Origin: Symbiodinium natans
Taxonomy: Eukaryota > Sar > Dinophyceae > Suessiales > Symbiodiniaceae
Assembly: GCA_905221605.1 (NCBI GenBank)
Contig: CAJNDS010002572.1
Coordinates: 288,001-352,000, forward strand
Length of the DNA stretch: 64,000 nucleotides
Direction: 5' to 3'
The notes under the pieces are model-generated. The model was not told the DNA's origin, did no database searches, and worked only from the letters and a program-made list of their open reading frames with translations. Position 1 is the first letter of the stretch. Each line of letters opens with the position of its first letter. Of this stretch, positions 46,088 through 59,400 are shown piece by piece. Made by a program: the position numbers and the translations under genes.

Positions 46088-49000
46088 CCGTGATGACGAT
46101 GATGATGATTCTATTTCTGTTGTTATCAGTGCGCTTCCGACGGGTATTTATCGTATCCCCTTTATTCTCTGTGATTGTAAGATTGTGCCCATGTATTCAC
46201 CCAGGTACCGGCAGTCTATCCAGATCCAGACCATTTCCAACAAGTTCTGGTCGCCAACGCAGCTAGACGAAGCTGGCGGTTTGGCTTGGGGTTTACAGTT
46301 TAGAGCCCAACCCATTTAACATGACGGCTCTAAACCCTGAACCGCAGATCCTTGCGACTTTGGCCGGGGGCGGAACTTGGGTTTAGGGGCTTGAGGTAAG
46401 CCAACTTATGCCCTTGAGGAGAAGCCTCCCCCACCACTGACTGCCGAAACTCAGGGCATCAACTTCCAAAACGCGGGATCCGCAACCCCAACCCTCAAGC
46501 CCTTGGAAACCCACGTGGGTGGAAGCCTCCGGCTGTCTTTCCAAAAATCCAGCATCCCAGTTACCTCGAGTTCATTCTCGGTTCAAGCTTTCAGGCTGTT
46601 GAAAGGGGCGCTTCAGGGTCTTCAGAGTTCAGGGTTCAGGCTTTAGGGTTTAGGGTTTTGGGTCCTTCGGGTCCCCTCCCCCCACCCTGCCAGCAAAGCC
46701 TTCAACTTCACCAAAGGCTGGAGTTCAAGATCCACCTGGCGAATCCGGCCGGTGGTTCCGTGGGCCCCTTGCTGGCCAATTTATGTTCTTCCCCTTAAGG
46801 TTCCCCTGCAGAGGTTTAGGGAGTTTAGGGCTTGGGCCCTCTTGGGGGGTTTAGGGTCCTCTATTGCTGCGCCATTCTGCTCCGGGCTTTTAGATTTGAC
46901 GATTTTGGGGGGTTTATGATTCCGGGTTTAGGGTTTAAGGGGTTTTGGAGGGTCTATGACAGCTTTTATTCAAGCCCCTCGGAGCTCGAAGGGGATATGT
47001 GAGATCGCGGAGCTTCGGGGGAGCGACTGCAAACCGTCCGGGAGGCGCTGCGCATCCCACAAATCCGGCAAGGGCCTGTGTTTAAGGTTTAGCAATACCA
47101 GCATTTTCCCGTTACAGCTCTCATACCGACAAAATGCAAGCTACCCAAACTTCCATTCTCGTCAAATGAGCCCCTATCCCATATAGCACTCAGATTTTCG
47201 CCTAGCTGTGCCATTCCCATCATGAGGCATCCACTTGCGCTCGTGCCGCGTCAAAGTGATTGATGGAGACACCTTCCCCTCCAGCAAGCATCATGACCTG
47301 CTCAAGCAGCGCGGATTGACTTGGCTGAGGTGAGGGACCTGCAAAGTGGGAGGTTTCACACTGTTCCAGCAAGTTGTGCTCACGACGATGCACTGTCCTT
47401 CTTTGAAGCTTCGAGAAAAATGGCCCTGACATTTAGATGACCCTGAAGCCTTGAGAAGCGAGTCTTGCTTGCGATTTCGCTTCAGCACATTCGGTCGGAG
47501 TAGCAGCTGGGAGACCCTTCATGAATGCGGCATGCACGATCACACTATGCGCAAGCTTGATCCCTAAGGACCCAACAACCCCGGAGCCCCCAAACCCTAA
47601 GCCAACTGAGGCAAGGCGAGGAGGGAGTGAAGAAGATCCGCGACCCGGCAGCACGAGGGGGTGGAGGGGGGGAGGGGGGGAGGGGGGTGCTTCCCAAGAG
47701 TCCATCGAGGTTTGGGATGTCGAGGCTTGGGCTCCCAAACGTCCGGCTCCTGGAGTTCCCTCGCAAAACCCAGTACTTCTCCGCGCCCCTGGTGCAATCT
47801 CCCCGAATTTGCCCTAGAGCAGCCCATAAGCAAATCCTGAAACCTCAGCTTGAAATGTTGAGAAGTGCAAACACAAATGCAACTGATCCAGGTAGCATCA
47901 GCCTGTTGTGGGAGCCCCTCGGCTTTCAAGGGTTCGGCGGGTTTCGGACTTTAGAGGTTCGCAAGCTTTCAACGCCGGGCTTGAGAAAGTCATCTTTGCT
48001 CTTTGCCCCATATCTCCGGGGCGCCTGGGGGGGGGGGGTGACTTTTGATAGACTTTCGCTATTCGGCTACACGGTACCCTTCTTTGTGGTTCCTATATCA
48101 GGGATTGCAGCATGCACTTCTGGGAAGCTTGTCGGGTTTAGGGGGAGGTTAAAATGGCATCTCATGCAACCCAGACCAGAGTCCGAGTTCCGAGCTTCCC
48201 TTGGGGTGTTCTTAAGGGGGGAGGGGGTTCAAGGGAGGATTAGGGACCCAAGGTGTATCATACCTTGAACCCCGCTCCCTGAAGAAACCCTAGAATTCCC
48301 TGAAGCAAAGGTACTGGAAACTCTGCCTCCTTCAAGTGCCTGGCATTGGAGTCCGGACCTTCGTGACGCTGATTGTGGACGAATTCCGGCGACTTGTCGT
48401 CAGTTGGTTAAGGAGTAAGGTCGAAGAGACCAGCAGCTGATCCGGTCCATTTTGGAGATCTCTATGATAGAATAGTCCGTGTTCGGAACTAGCAACGTTC
48501 GACCCCCAAAGGCAATAGTCTTCTTGGGATGAAACAGTGGCCTGGAGCCCAAGCCTGATAACGAGCTTGGAACCATGAAATCCTAAGTTGTATGAACCCT
48601 GAGTTGACGCGACCAGCTTTGGGTCAGGAGGTGAGGAAGTTTCCCCGGCCACGGCTTCAATGGCAATATCATGAGGATCTACATATATACATATATACAT
48701 ATACACATATATATATACACATACTTATGTGCATCTCCTGTACATGTTTGATTCGTACTTCCTTACGGCAGCCATGCAACTGCTACAAGAAGCACTAAGT
48801 CCCCCAAAGCCTTTCTTTCCTGAGCCCCTGTAGGAACATCAAGCGGCTCACGGTCCTCCTCCTCCAGGCCTTCCTGGCTCTCGGGATTTTCCCAAAAGGG
48901 TTCCGCATATTTTAGGGTTGAGAGTCCAGGGTTTAGGGTTTTAGGGTTTAGGGTTTAGGGTTTAGGGCTCCGGGTTTAGGGTTTAGGGCTTAGGTGGATG

Positions 49001-52000
49001 TATCTCGACGGCGGAGAGAATGCTAGACTTGGGGTTCACCTGTCTTTCGCTGGGAGCAGAGTGTTAAACCTCAAGACGGTTCAACACCTTCAACTTTGTC
49101 ATAGTTGGGAAACGTTTTACATTTTAGGTGTACTTCAACCCAATAAGGAATATAAAATTTCAATTTTTAATACTATCCCAACCATGAACTAGTCAAGACC
49201 TCCTCAGAATGTTGGGCCCGGCGCTACGGGGACTTCGTTCTTTGTTGCTTCTGCGCCTACGGCCTTCTTCATCATTGAAAGCACCATGCGCGAGAACTTT
49301 GCAACTATACGTTTCGGTACATGAGGCTCTTGGGTAGCTATGAGTAGGGCGATACGAAACCTTACTGAGGGTATATCTAGGCATGAACAATCAAGCGGGG
49401 GGAGTGGGTGGGATCGGGTGCATGTCCACGCCACCAAAGATCCGATCCTCAATTGTAGCCCCTGGGGTTCGTAGGTTATAACTTAACCCTTACCGCAGAC
49501 CCGTAGCGTAGCCTAAACAAGGTCCTTCTCAAGAAGTGAGAGCAGGTTTATCTGGTGGATGTCGTCTTCAACACAACCGATGCGGAGTCGCAGGCACATC
49601 GGGGGAATGGTACCTTTCGGGCTCGGAAGATAGGGCTTAGGGTTTACGGTTTAGGGTTTAGGGTTTACGGATTAGGGTTTAGATTGCCTTCAGCCTAGCC
49701 TTGGGTGTAGAGCATCCCCTCATTTTAACATCCCGGCATCCCCAACATAAACCGTAAGCCCACAGCGCCAATGGTGCAGCCGGACACCAGGCGTCCCCAT
49801 GAAGCCTTCGATGGAGAATCCCAAACGTCCTCAGCACCAAAGCCTTTTCTACTATTTGCCCCCAAGAACCCCACAAAATACGAAAACTATAATCCCTTTA
49901 TTGCACTTATTTAATGGCTACCGCCAGTGCCGCCGAACCCAGATCTAAGAGAGTCTTGCTGATGGCACGCTTAAGGCCCCAAACCCAAACCCCTACAACC
50001 TCAATGCCGAAACCCGGAACCCCGAAACCTAAACTTACAACCCTTACACCCTGAAACCCTAAACCCTAAACGTCCAAGAAAACCCTAAACCCTAAGCTCA
50101 TAGGAGCCATGGGTCCATGGGGGCCATGGGGCCATGGAGGTCGAAGGGATGGGGCCATGGGGAGGGCGGGCGGAGCGGGCGTGGAGGGCGGGTGGAGCGG
50201 GGGAAGGGCGGAGCAAGCGGAGCGGGCGGAGCGGGCGGGCATGCACTGGGGCCCTTTAAAGTCATTTGATCGGGTCTAGAGGCATAGGGCCAGGGGGGAT
50301 TGGGGTGTTTGAGGTCGAGAAGATGGGGCCATGGAGCCATTGCTGGCCATGGGGCCAGGAGCCATGGGTCCATGGGGGCCATAGGGGCCGAAGGGATGGG
50401 GCCATGAGGGGCGGGCGGAGCAGGTGGGAAGGGCGGAGCAAGCGCAGGGCAGGCATGCACTGGGGCCCTTTATGGGGCCAGGAGCCATGGGTCCCTTTAA
50501 AGTCATCTGATAAAGTCATCTGATCGGGTCTAGAGGCATAGGGCCAGGGGACCATGGGGCCATGGGGCGGCGAGGGGGGGTAGCGGGGTTGGGGGGGGTG
50601 GTGAGAGGGCGTGTAGCCATGGATGGGGGCCAGCATGGAGGTCTGGAAGGTAGTATAAAAAGCAGTGGGTCTTCACTGACGCCGCCCCCGGCTGGGGTCG
50701 GCGGATAAGGAAAAATGTTTTTGTTCTTTGGGTGTTCTTAAGCAAATAGTAGTTTTTGGCCCCCTTACGTCCTTAGCTCGGTTCTTGGTGCTAACTTGCA
50801 TGAAGTTTGACCAGCATGCTACAGTATGGCATCTCCTGAAGTATCCTTATTGTAACTTACTTTGAGTTCCTTCAACAAGGAACCCAAGAACCCAAGTCAA
50901 TCCCCAACATCCCTCACACCGAAGCATCCCCGAACCTTGAAGTCCTTGAAGCTCTCAGCCCCCCAAGCTCGAACCCCAGACCCTAAACCGCAAGTTTCTT
51001 TGGTGTTTAGGGTTTAGGGTACTTCCTCAACCCTGCACCCTCAACGCTTTTCGGGTTTAGGTTTTAGGGTACCAAACACAGCTCGAAACACTTGTCGGGC
51101 TTAGGGTACCAAACACCCCCAAGCCCGAAGCACTTTCGGGCTTAGGTTTAGTGAAGTTCACTACACCGGCACTGGAACTCGCAGCAGGAGCAGCTCATCG
51201 GTTCCTCTCGGAAAGAGACCGCCATATTTGTTGGGATTCTCATTGCCGAGCCCTCGGATCTTGGGACCTAGGGGTTTCGGGTTTTGGGTTTTAGGGCCTT
51301 TAGGGCTTTGGGGTTTAGGATCCTAGGGTGGATGATTTCGGGCTCCGGGGCTTAGAGGTTGAGATGTTTAGCTTTGAGCTCTTGTGGGGGGTCGGGGGGA
51401 GGGGGGGGTGCAGCAACAGGTCTTGAGGGTTTCCGAAACTACCCCCGTTGGTCTTGCAAAGTCAAGCGCAACCCTCAGGCGCGGTTTAGGGTTCAGAAGC
51501 CAACCGGAGAGACATTGAGACTGCGAGAAGCCAAGAACGTGCCGCGCGTGCTACGCATTTTGGACATCTGCGAAGGACCTGAAGAACCCTAAGCCGAATT
51601 TCTCGAAGGTTACCTGGGAGTTCTAAACAAGCTTTGAAGGAACGACGCACAGGAAGACCTCCGTGGCAAGCCTACAGGGCCCAAATGGTTGTGCGGAAAA
51701 TGCAGCCTCCAACCCCAAAACACAGCCTACCCGCATTCGAACACAGTTGGGCTACGACGGCTACGAATCCAAGCCCTCCGGAAGCAACCCCCCTCAAACC
51801 CCCCCCCCCTCCCTCCCCCTCACCTCTCTTGAACCCCAAGGCCGCACCGATGTTCTTGGTCCACATTGCGGCCCTCATCAAGGCATCGGGCTTGGGGCTC
51901 AGGGCTTACATTTAGGGTTTCCAAGAAGGCATCTTGCAAGGGGCTAGCATATGAGCTTTTGTGTGGCTAGACAGGCTTTGCGGGGAGGAGGGGGTCCTAT

Positions 52001-53133
52001 AATTTATAAGGGGTATAGAGGTTAGCTATCGCAACATATTGGGGACATACCCATATAGCCGCTTAAATTGAGTTTTAGGGTTGAGAGCTTCTCTTCTTGT
52101 AATGGGGCTTGTTCTAGCGTTGTTCTAGGACCTTATGGAGCGGAAAGGCGTTTATGTCACGTTTGCAGGATGTTGACGGAGCTTGCTGGGCTTGTACGGC
52201 TGAAAGGGCGCACGGGCGTTATGATGGGATTTACAAGGTTCAAGCGTTTCTTTGCGGACACTGGCTTTCGGAGGCCTCGGCAATGCATGCAGGATCTCGA
52301 TGATTCCGTAGGCATCTGAACCACTCCGTGTGGGGAGTGCAGCCTGTAGCTTCAAGTTGACTTCCCTCGCAGTGCTGATATCAATCCCTAAGCCCCTAAA
52401 GTCCCAAAAAAACCCTCAAAAGAACCCACAGAACCCTCAAAAGAACCCTCAAAACCCCTCAAAGTGCCTTCGGAAGACAAGCTTGGGAAGGCGAGGATGG
52501 ACTTGAAGGGCCATCTTCAGCTGTTTCTGCAGCGCAGCCTTTACCGAAAGTACCTGAACTACAGCCGCTTCGGCGTCAGCGTTAGGGGGTTTAGGGTGCA
52601 GGGCTTGGGTGGTTCAAGTGTCTAAGGGTTAAGGGTTAGGTGGTGAAGGGTCTAGGGAAGAGACGTAGATTTAGGGTCCGGCAGGTCGGCGTTGTGGAAA
52701 ACGCTTTCAACGTTCACCTATAGCTCTTACGGCGTAAGAGCAGAGGGGAAACAGACAAAAGTGCAATGGCGTCACGAAAGAAGGATGATGGCTCAGACTG
52801 TGAGGTCTCAATGTACGACCCAACCTGGAAAGTTTTGGGCCAACCGAACGGCCTCGAAGTCTTTGCCTGGCACCTCGACAACCCCCCAAACCCCAAATCC
52901 CGAACCCTGCCCAACAAGATCACCAAGCCTTGAGGCCCTAAACCCCAAACCAAACCCTAATGCCCCTAACCCCTTTCCCGAAATCCAGAAAAGAAGCCCG
53001 AAACAGCACCAAGCCCAAACAGCCCTGACAAGCCACCGATACCTCGCTCACCCCCTTTGCAAAAAGAAAAACACCAATAATAACAGTGTTTTTTAATTTT
53101 TGTAGTAACAATAATAAGAAGAAGAAGATTGTA

Positions 53134-53164
<31 letters not shown>

Positions 53165-53173
53165 TATATATAC

Positions 53174-53205
<32 letters not shown>

Positions 53206-56200
53206 CAGCCCCCAAACCCAAGGTGAGGAATCACGCAGTTCGGTGCCGCCGGCCCTGATGCAGAGCGCCGCCTGCTTTCTTTATTTAGTCAGGGCTTAGA
53301 GACGGCGGGGCCCTTTTCTTGAGGGATTTGGGTTTAGGGTTTCAAAGTTGGAGATTCTGGGACTTTGAGTCCGTTTTAAATTTTAGGGTTACGCACAAGG
53401 CACCAAACTCTAAACATGGGGAAGACAAGTGGGAGTTTCCAAAGAATAAACAGTGTCCCCTGGGCTCTCCCCTAGAATCCCCCAAAAGGATTCAGAAGGA
53501 AGTTTCGACAACCCCCTGGATTGGATTCTCGTTTGTGCAAATTACAGCGGCCACAGGACGAACCGACAGAGCGCGATGTTGCGGGTTCAGGGGGAACTTG
53601 CACGGGGGGCGGAGCTTCTTCCACGGCGAGAGACGCGGGACGGGGGGCAGGGGGCAGGGGCACCACGGGAGACTCTGGAGTTGGGATCCGAGAGGCCGGG
53701 GGTCGGAATAGGGGAGCATGCAGATGAGGACTGCGTCATTTGCAAATGTGTATGAAAGTGGAGGACCCACAATCGGTCCTCTGGTTTACATGGCCATAAC
53801 ACGACCATGCCTTGAGCGGGACTTCCAAAGAAGCTCACCCCATGGGTAAACTCACTTTCGGCATGCTCTTGTTGCAGTTTGCTTTGTTTTTTGCTTGGGA
53901 GCTTCAATTTTGTTACCAGAATACCTGGGTGCACATGACAAGAATCTTCGTGCCCTCATTTTTGACCGTTTTGTACAACTTCCTTGCAAGAACCCCCAGC
54001 ATAAGTGCCCTAACCTCAGCTCTTAACCTGACACCTCGGCCTAAGCTTTAGGGTTTAGGGTTCTGCTAAGCCCTAAACCCTAAACCGACCCTAGACCCAT
54101 AGCGCATTTCAACCACTTGGAACTGGCAACTTCTAGACTTAACCTCGATCCCGCAGCACCAGAAGGCCATCACTCGAGAGTCGGGTGCCTTCGCAGCACT
54201 GAGGGGGGCCTTCACAATGTGGTGGTAGGAGAGTTGGGGGTTGCTCGACTAGTAGGATCTTTTTGGGGCTCTGATTGAAGTCCAGAAATTTTACGAGGCG
54301 CCTGCTACAAGGGGACGCTACTGTAAAGCAAAGGCCGGCATTCAGAGCTCTGAGGTTGTTGCACTCTGGAGTGTCCGACCACGGTTCAGATGTCACTGGA
54401 TGCCCTAGGATCCCAAGCAGGGCCCCTCATTTGTCCTTGTGTCGGGGTTGGGATCCATGAACCCCTTGCTTAACCCTATGCGACCTGGGAACCAAGTTCC
54501 AGTGGACTTCTTCGCGCCCGTTAAAAGGACCATCTTGTGGCCACACCGCAAGACTAACTACCTCGGAGTTTCGTGCCACTCACATATGCTGCGGGGAACT
54601 CTGCTGTTTTAGCTGGTGTATATACATATACATATATGTATATACACATATTAACCCCATGTCATGTATATTGTGGTTCTAAGGGGAGTATAGGCCTACT
54701 TGTAGGCACCTGACTCTTTGTTTTCGCGCCCAAGCCAAAGGCCGGGAACCAAGATCGCAGAAGAGTAAATAGAGGACCGCTGCAAACCAGATAAGCCCTA
54801 TAAACCCTGCAGGTTGTCTGGAACAAGGGAGAAAATCATTTGCTTGTTCTAAACCCTGTAAGCCCCAAAACCAACAGCAGAAATCCCCGAACCGTACCCT
54901 AAACCCTAAGCCCTAAACTAAACCAGATGAAGCCGCCGCCTCCTTCGGCAAAGTGCTGGACCTCGTGGCGATCGTGTGTCAGCACATGGGGCTGCAATCG
55001 GATTGCCCAGGGTAGGTCTGCGAGCGCGCTATGTTTCATATGTTGCTAAGCCCTATAAACCCTCTAAGTCCTGCAAATCCCGTAAACCCTAAACCCGATA
55101 ACAAAATGACCCCCATAAATCCTATAAACCCTATAAACCCTTTTTGAGCCCTGAAGCTCCAAAGTAGCTGTGGATCTTACCTCGGCCCCTGGGAGCTCTG
55201 ACACCTTCCACAAACCCCAAGTGGGTCCAGGTTTGGGGTTTAAGGTTTAGGGTTTGGGGTTGAGGGTTTAGAGCTGCAAGGGTTTTAGGATGTAGGGCTT
55301 TTTGGGGGTTCAAGGTAGATTGCTTCAGATCAGATCAGGATCCCCTAGTGCGATTCGGGCACACTCGGGTTGTTGGTTTCGGAGCCTGAAGCTTCGTCAG
55401 CTCAGGCTCGGGATCTTCGCATACTTCACCATCGCGGAGAACCCCACTGCCATGTACTTCATTGTGGCCATGCCGGTCAGTATGCTGATCTACTTCACGA
55501 TCATGAGTCTGACGCGAGGCTGCAAGGACATGGACAAAAAACCCTGGGCAGGAAGGGCCCCTGAAGACTCCCGAATTCTTAGGGGCCCCCGCTCTCCCCA
55601 CCCTGTAAAATCGAACCTCAATTGGATCTCAGCTCAGGGGCAAAGACCGCCCAAAAAGTCTTAACATCTAATGCCTTAAGCACCCAAGGATCCTTCAACC
55701 CCAACCCCATAGACCCCACACAATACTCCTCAAAGTGAAGGGCTGCGTGCGCAGGAAAGCCCTCCCCCCCCAAGACAAGGAGTGGGGTTTCCGGGCTCGG
55801 CCGAGATGGCTTAGGATTCGGCTTTTGGGTTTAGGAGGTTTAGGGTTTAGGGCTTAGGGCTTAGGGCTTTTGGGTTTACAGGGTTAGGCTTCCCTGTATC
55901 CTCTCCGGCATGGGACTACCACCTGGCTAAAAGCCCCCCAAAAACCCTTTAACTTCCCACAAGCCCAAGACAGACTCAGGTGTCGCGGGCCGCGAGATCA
56001 GTGGAAGGACCACTGCCTTCAGCAAATCCAGGGGTTAAGATAAGCCCTTGATAGTTGCTTCGGGGGGTTTGAGGGCTTATGGGGTTTGCAGGGTTCAAAG
56101 GGCTGAGTTGGAGGTTCTTAGAGGGCTTTAAGGTTCAGGATTTAAGGGGGGTAGGCTTTTTGGGGAGGCGGCTGAGGAATCATGTCGGGTTTCGGCGTGT

Positions 56201-56449
56201 TGAAGCGACATCGGGCGTCCGACGTCTGAGCTTGAGTTTTCAGGTTTGTAGGGTTTGGGGGCTTGGGGCCCCAAGCACTCTTTTCGTCAGCCTCTTGAGG
56301 AAGTGGAAGACTCCATGCTGTTCCTGGTCGATGAGGCTCATCAAGCAGGGTTGCTCTTAAGGAGCCCATTCTAAGGCACAAAACTAGGAACCCGAAACCG
56401 TAAACCCCAATGATGGGATTTGTGAATAGACATATGTCTCACTCTATCG

Positions 56450-56483
<34 letters not shown>

Positions 56484-59400
56484 GTAGGCCTAAAACTTCT
56501 TTGCGGAAGGGTCCAAGAACAGTTCAGAACAACACCCCCTGAGTTCCTAAGATCAGCCAAAAGAACTCAATTGGGAAGCCCGAAGTCCAATCGGCTCGGC
56601 GTCTGCTTTGCAAGACGAAAGAGAAGTTTTGGGGGGGTTTGGGGCTTTTTGGAGCATCGAGAACAACCCCTAAGCCCTAAACCCTAAGCAGCCGAAAGCC
56701 CTGGTGATGGGGTTCTTGCAGAAGTCCAATGACCCCCGTGATTCTGCTTGTCCGCCGATGGCAAGCCCCGGAGGTTTGCCACCGCTACCGGCTCGTGGCA
56801 GACTACTTCCAGAGGCCTGCAGCTTCTGACTGCTACGAGTACATCTGCGAATCTGTTGCGTTTATTCCGATTAGTATCACTAGTTCTACTGCTACTGCTA
56901 CAGTTACTGCTACTGCAACCGACGCCACCGACGCCGACGACGACGACCTAGTTGTCCTACTCCTACTGTTACTAGCTGCCTGCCAAGCCACCCACGTACA
57001 AATACATTTTCAAGTACATTTTCACTGTTCACCTTGATCCCTTTGCCGCGCGGCTTGCTGTCCTAGTGAGTGCTGGCTCGCAGGCCGCAGATGAATGAGG
57101 AGTTCCAGATGCTGGACTACTTTAGTTTTCTAGGGCATCCGTAAACAGCTCGGAGGCTCCAACCTGCAATCAGGTGTTCTCTTTTTTCTTAGGTTACTGT
57201 GGCTTGAAGGTCGGAACCCAACCTCGATCCGAGGTCATGTGCGTAGATGGATTCCTTAAGCGTGTCATATGTCGAGATCGTTGAACGTTTGTCATGTTAG
57301 TCTTTATTGTCCTCTGTTTGGCTGGTGTACCAAAACCTGCCTCTGCATGTTTGTCGCGTTGGCATTTGAGGAAGACCAGCGGCGATCTCCAACGACAGAT
57401 GGTTCCGGACCCTGCGAGCTCTCTTTGAGTATAGGGTTTGGGGTTGAAGGTTTAGGGTTAGCATATGCCCGGGGCTGGACGTGTCATTTTCATTTTAATG
57501 TGGTCAAGACGTGACTACGAATGGGCGGCCTGAACCCAAACGAGGCAAACAGACACCCTAAACCCCCTAGGCCCTGCCTTCTTCCCCCAGGCCCCAAAAC
57601 CTACTTCTTTTGCGGCCACCACGTCAGAACCTGACTTTCGGGCTTCACCCCATGACCTGATGCCGATGCCCACAATCCTCAGCCCTAGACCCGACTGAAC
57701 AGGATCACCTTCGAGATGCCAATGACAACATGTTCCCAAAGTGGCCGCTTGGCTTCTCACAGGGCATAGCCAGCTTTGTTCTTGGTACCAGGTTCCCCAA
57801 CCCCCCAATGAAGAACACATATACCGATAACGTGTTCGGAACTTTTTTGGGGGAGTTTCAATATTTCGGGCGGTGTGTCAGTTGGTTTGTGCGCCCCCTA
57901 GGCACATCGGCATGGAGAGCCCTCCTTGCTCAACTCAACCCTAAAACTAGAATCCCCTCTTCCTAGAGCCCTAGACTCCCAAACCCCCAACACCCTCAAT
58001 AGCCCTGAGCAAACGCCAAGTCAGAAGAGCCACAAGATCCTTACGGGAGGCTGGTTAAGGGGAAGCAACCGGGAGAGGGAGGTAACGCGATGACTTCAAT
58101 CCTCAACCCCCAGCACTCTTCTTCCTCCCTAAACCCTGTGATCCTTAAGCCCTCCACCCTGAGATGAACCCCGAAGACGCTTGGTACTCCTAAGAGGGAC
58201 TCCACTCCCATTGCGGCGGCTGAGGCTGGGTCCGTTCTTCATGGGCCTCTACGTGGCCATCGAGGTCGTCTTTGTGCATTTCTGTAGAGTCACTGTAGAG
58301 GTTTAGGGTTTAGGGCTTTAGGGTTTAGGGGTTCGGGGGGGGTCTACGGAGTTTCTGTTAGGGTTTGGGGGCTTAGGGGTTCTTCTTTAGGGGTTCGGGG
58401 TCTACCTGCTTCGGGATTTGAAGGTGTAGGGTTCTTGCGGGTGCTCTTTTGAGAGTTGAACCCTCAGGGAAGTCCTGAACTCTTGCCTTTCTTTTCAAGG
58501 TGCGCGGCTACAAAACCCTAAACCTAGGGAAGCACTTTCACGATGTATTGGGACGCGCGAAGGAAGACGCCGAGCACTCTTGGATTCAGGCTGTTCAGGG
58601 CTCAGGGTTCCTATGGGTTTGCTTACTTGGTTGGTGTATAATTAGGGTTTAGGGGTTTAGGGTTTAGGGGTTTAGGGTTTAGGGTTTAGGGGGTCAACTC
58701 CCGGCCCAGGCCAACCGGGTCCTGGACAACTCCCTGAGCCTGGGCACCTTTCTTGCCACGGTGGGCATCATGATACTCGGCATGCCGCAAGATTCTGCAA
58801 GTGTTCGTGAACTTGGTCGCGTTTTTGTAGAGTCTGAGAGGACGTAGGATCCCAAAAATGGGAAAGAACTGGACGCGAGTCAGTTTGGTGGGTTTTCAGG
58901 AGGGCGTGGAGGTTTCGGGGATACCTCGTTTGCTGGTCGGATGTTACTAAGCAGAAAGTTATGTACCAAACAACAAGGAACTACAACGAGCACTAGCATA
59001 GAGACAGTGCCAGAGTTTTATACGACATGCACATCTTGCAACTTCCCAAGACCAAGCTTTTGGGAAAGTTTTTGCCCAGGAAAGACATCAGCGAAGAATT
59101 CGAAGAGGCTTTGCACTACACAGGATTATAATTTGGGGCTGAGGGTTGTTAAGCTGAGGATGAAGGCTTCCGAGCTCACATGTTTAGCTTCGTGTGTGAT
59201 TTTGCGTACTGTGCCCCTTCCTGCATGCCTTTCTCTACAAGCGAAGCCTTCTGGCCGCTGCTGGGCACGTTAACAGTGGAGAAACCTCTGTGAAGGCCTT
59301 CAACTTAGCAAACATCCTGAAGTTGCCCTCTCAGTTCCTTAAAAAATCCTGACAGTTGGCTTGCACAACCTTGAGACACCTCAGCGCGTACACCTCCAGT

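Noticed and set aside
45967-46266. Poly-Met/poly-Asp protein
   Set aside because: These are frames of the (GAT)n repeat; the only credible coding piece nearby is the short Calx-beta exon.
47433-48268. Long overlapping open frames on both strands
   Set aside because: They are GC-rich and partly G-run derived, they contradict each other, and they contain none of the motifs expected between the Calx-beta and membrane exons.
50098-50745. Proline-rich secreted proteins on the minus strand
   Set aside because: The frames arise from the CCATGG minisatellite and repeat the same few residues in several phases.
53319-53934. Several overlapping open frames of 70-130 codons
   Set aside because: Four frames on both strands are open at once, which reflects base composition; no frame stands out apart from the membrane exon that follows at 53839.
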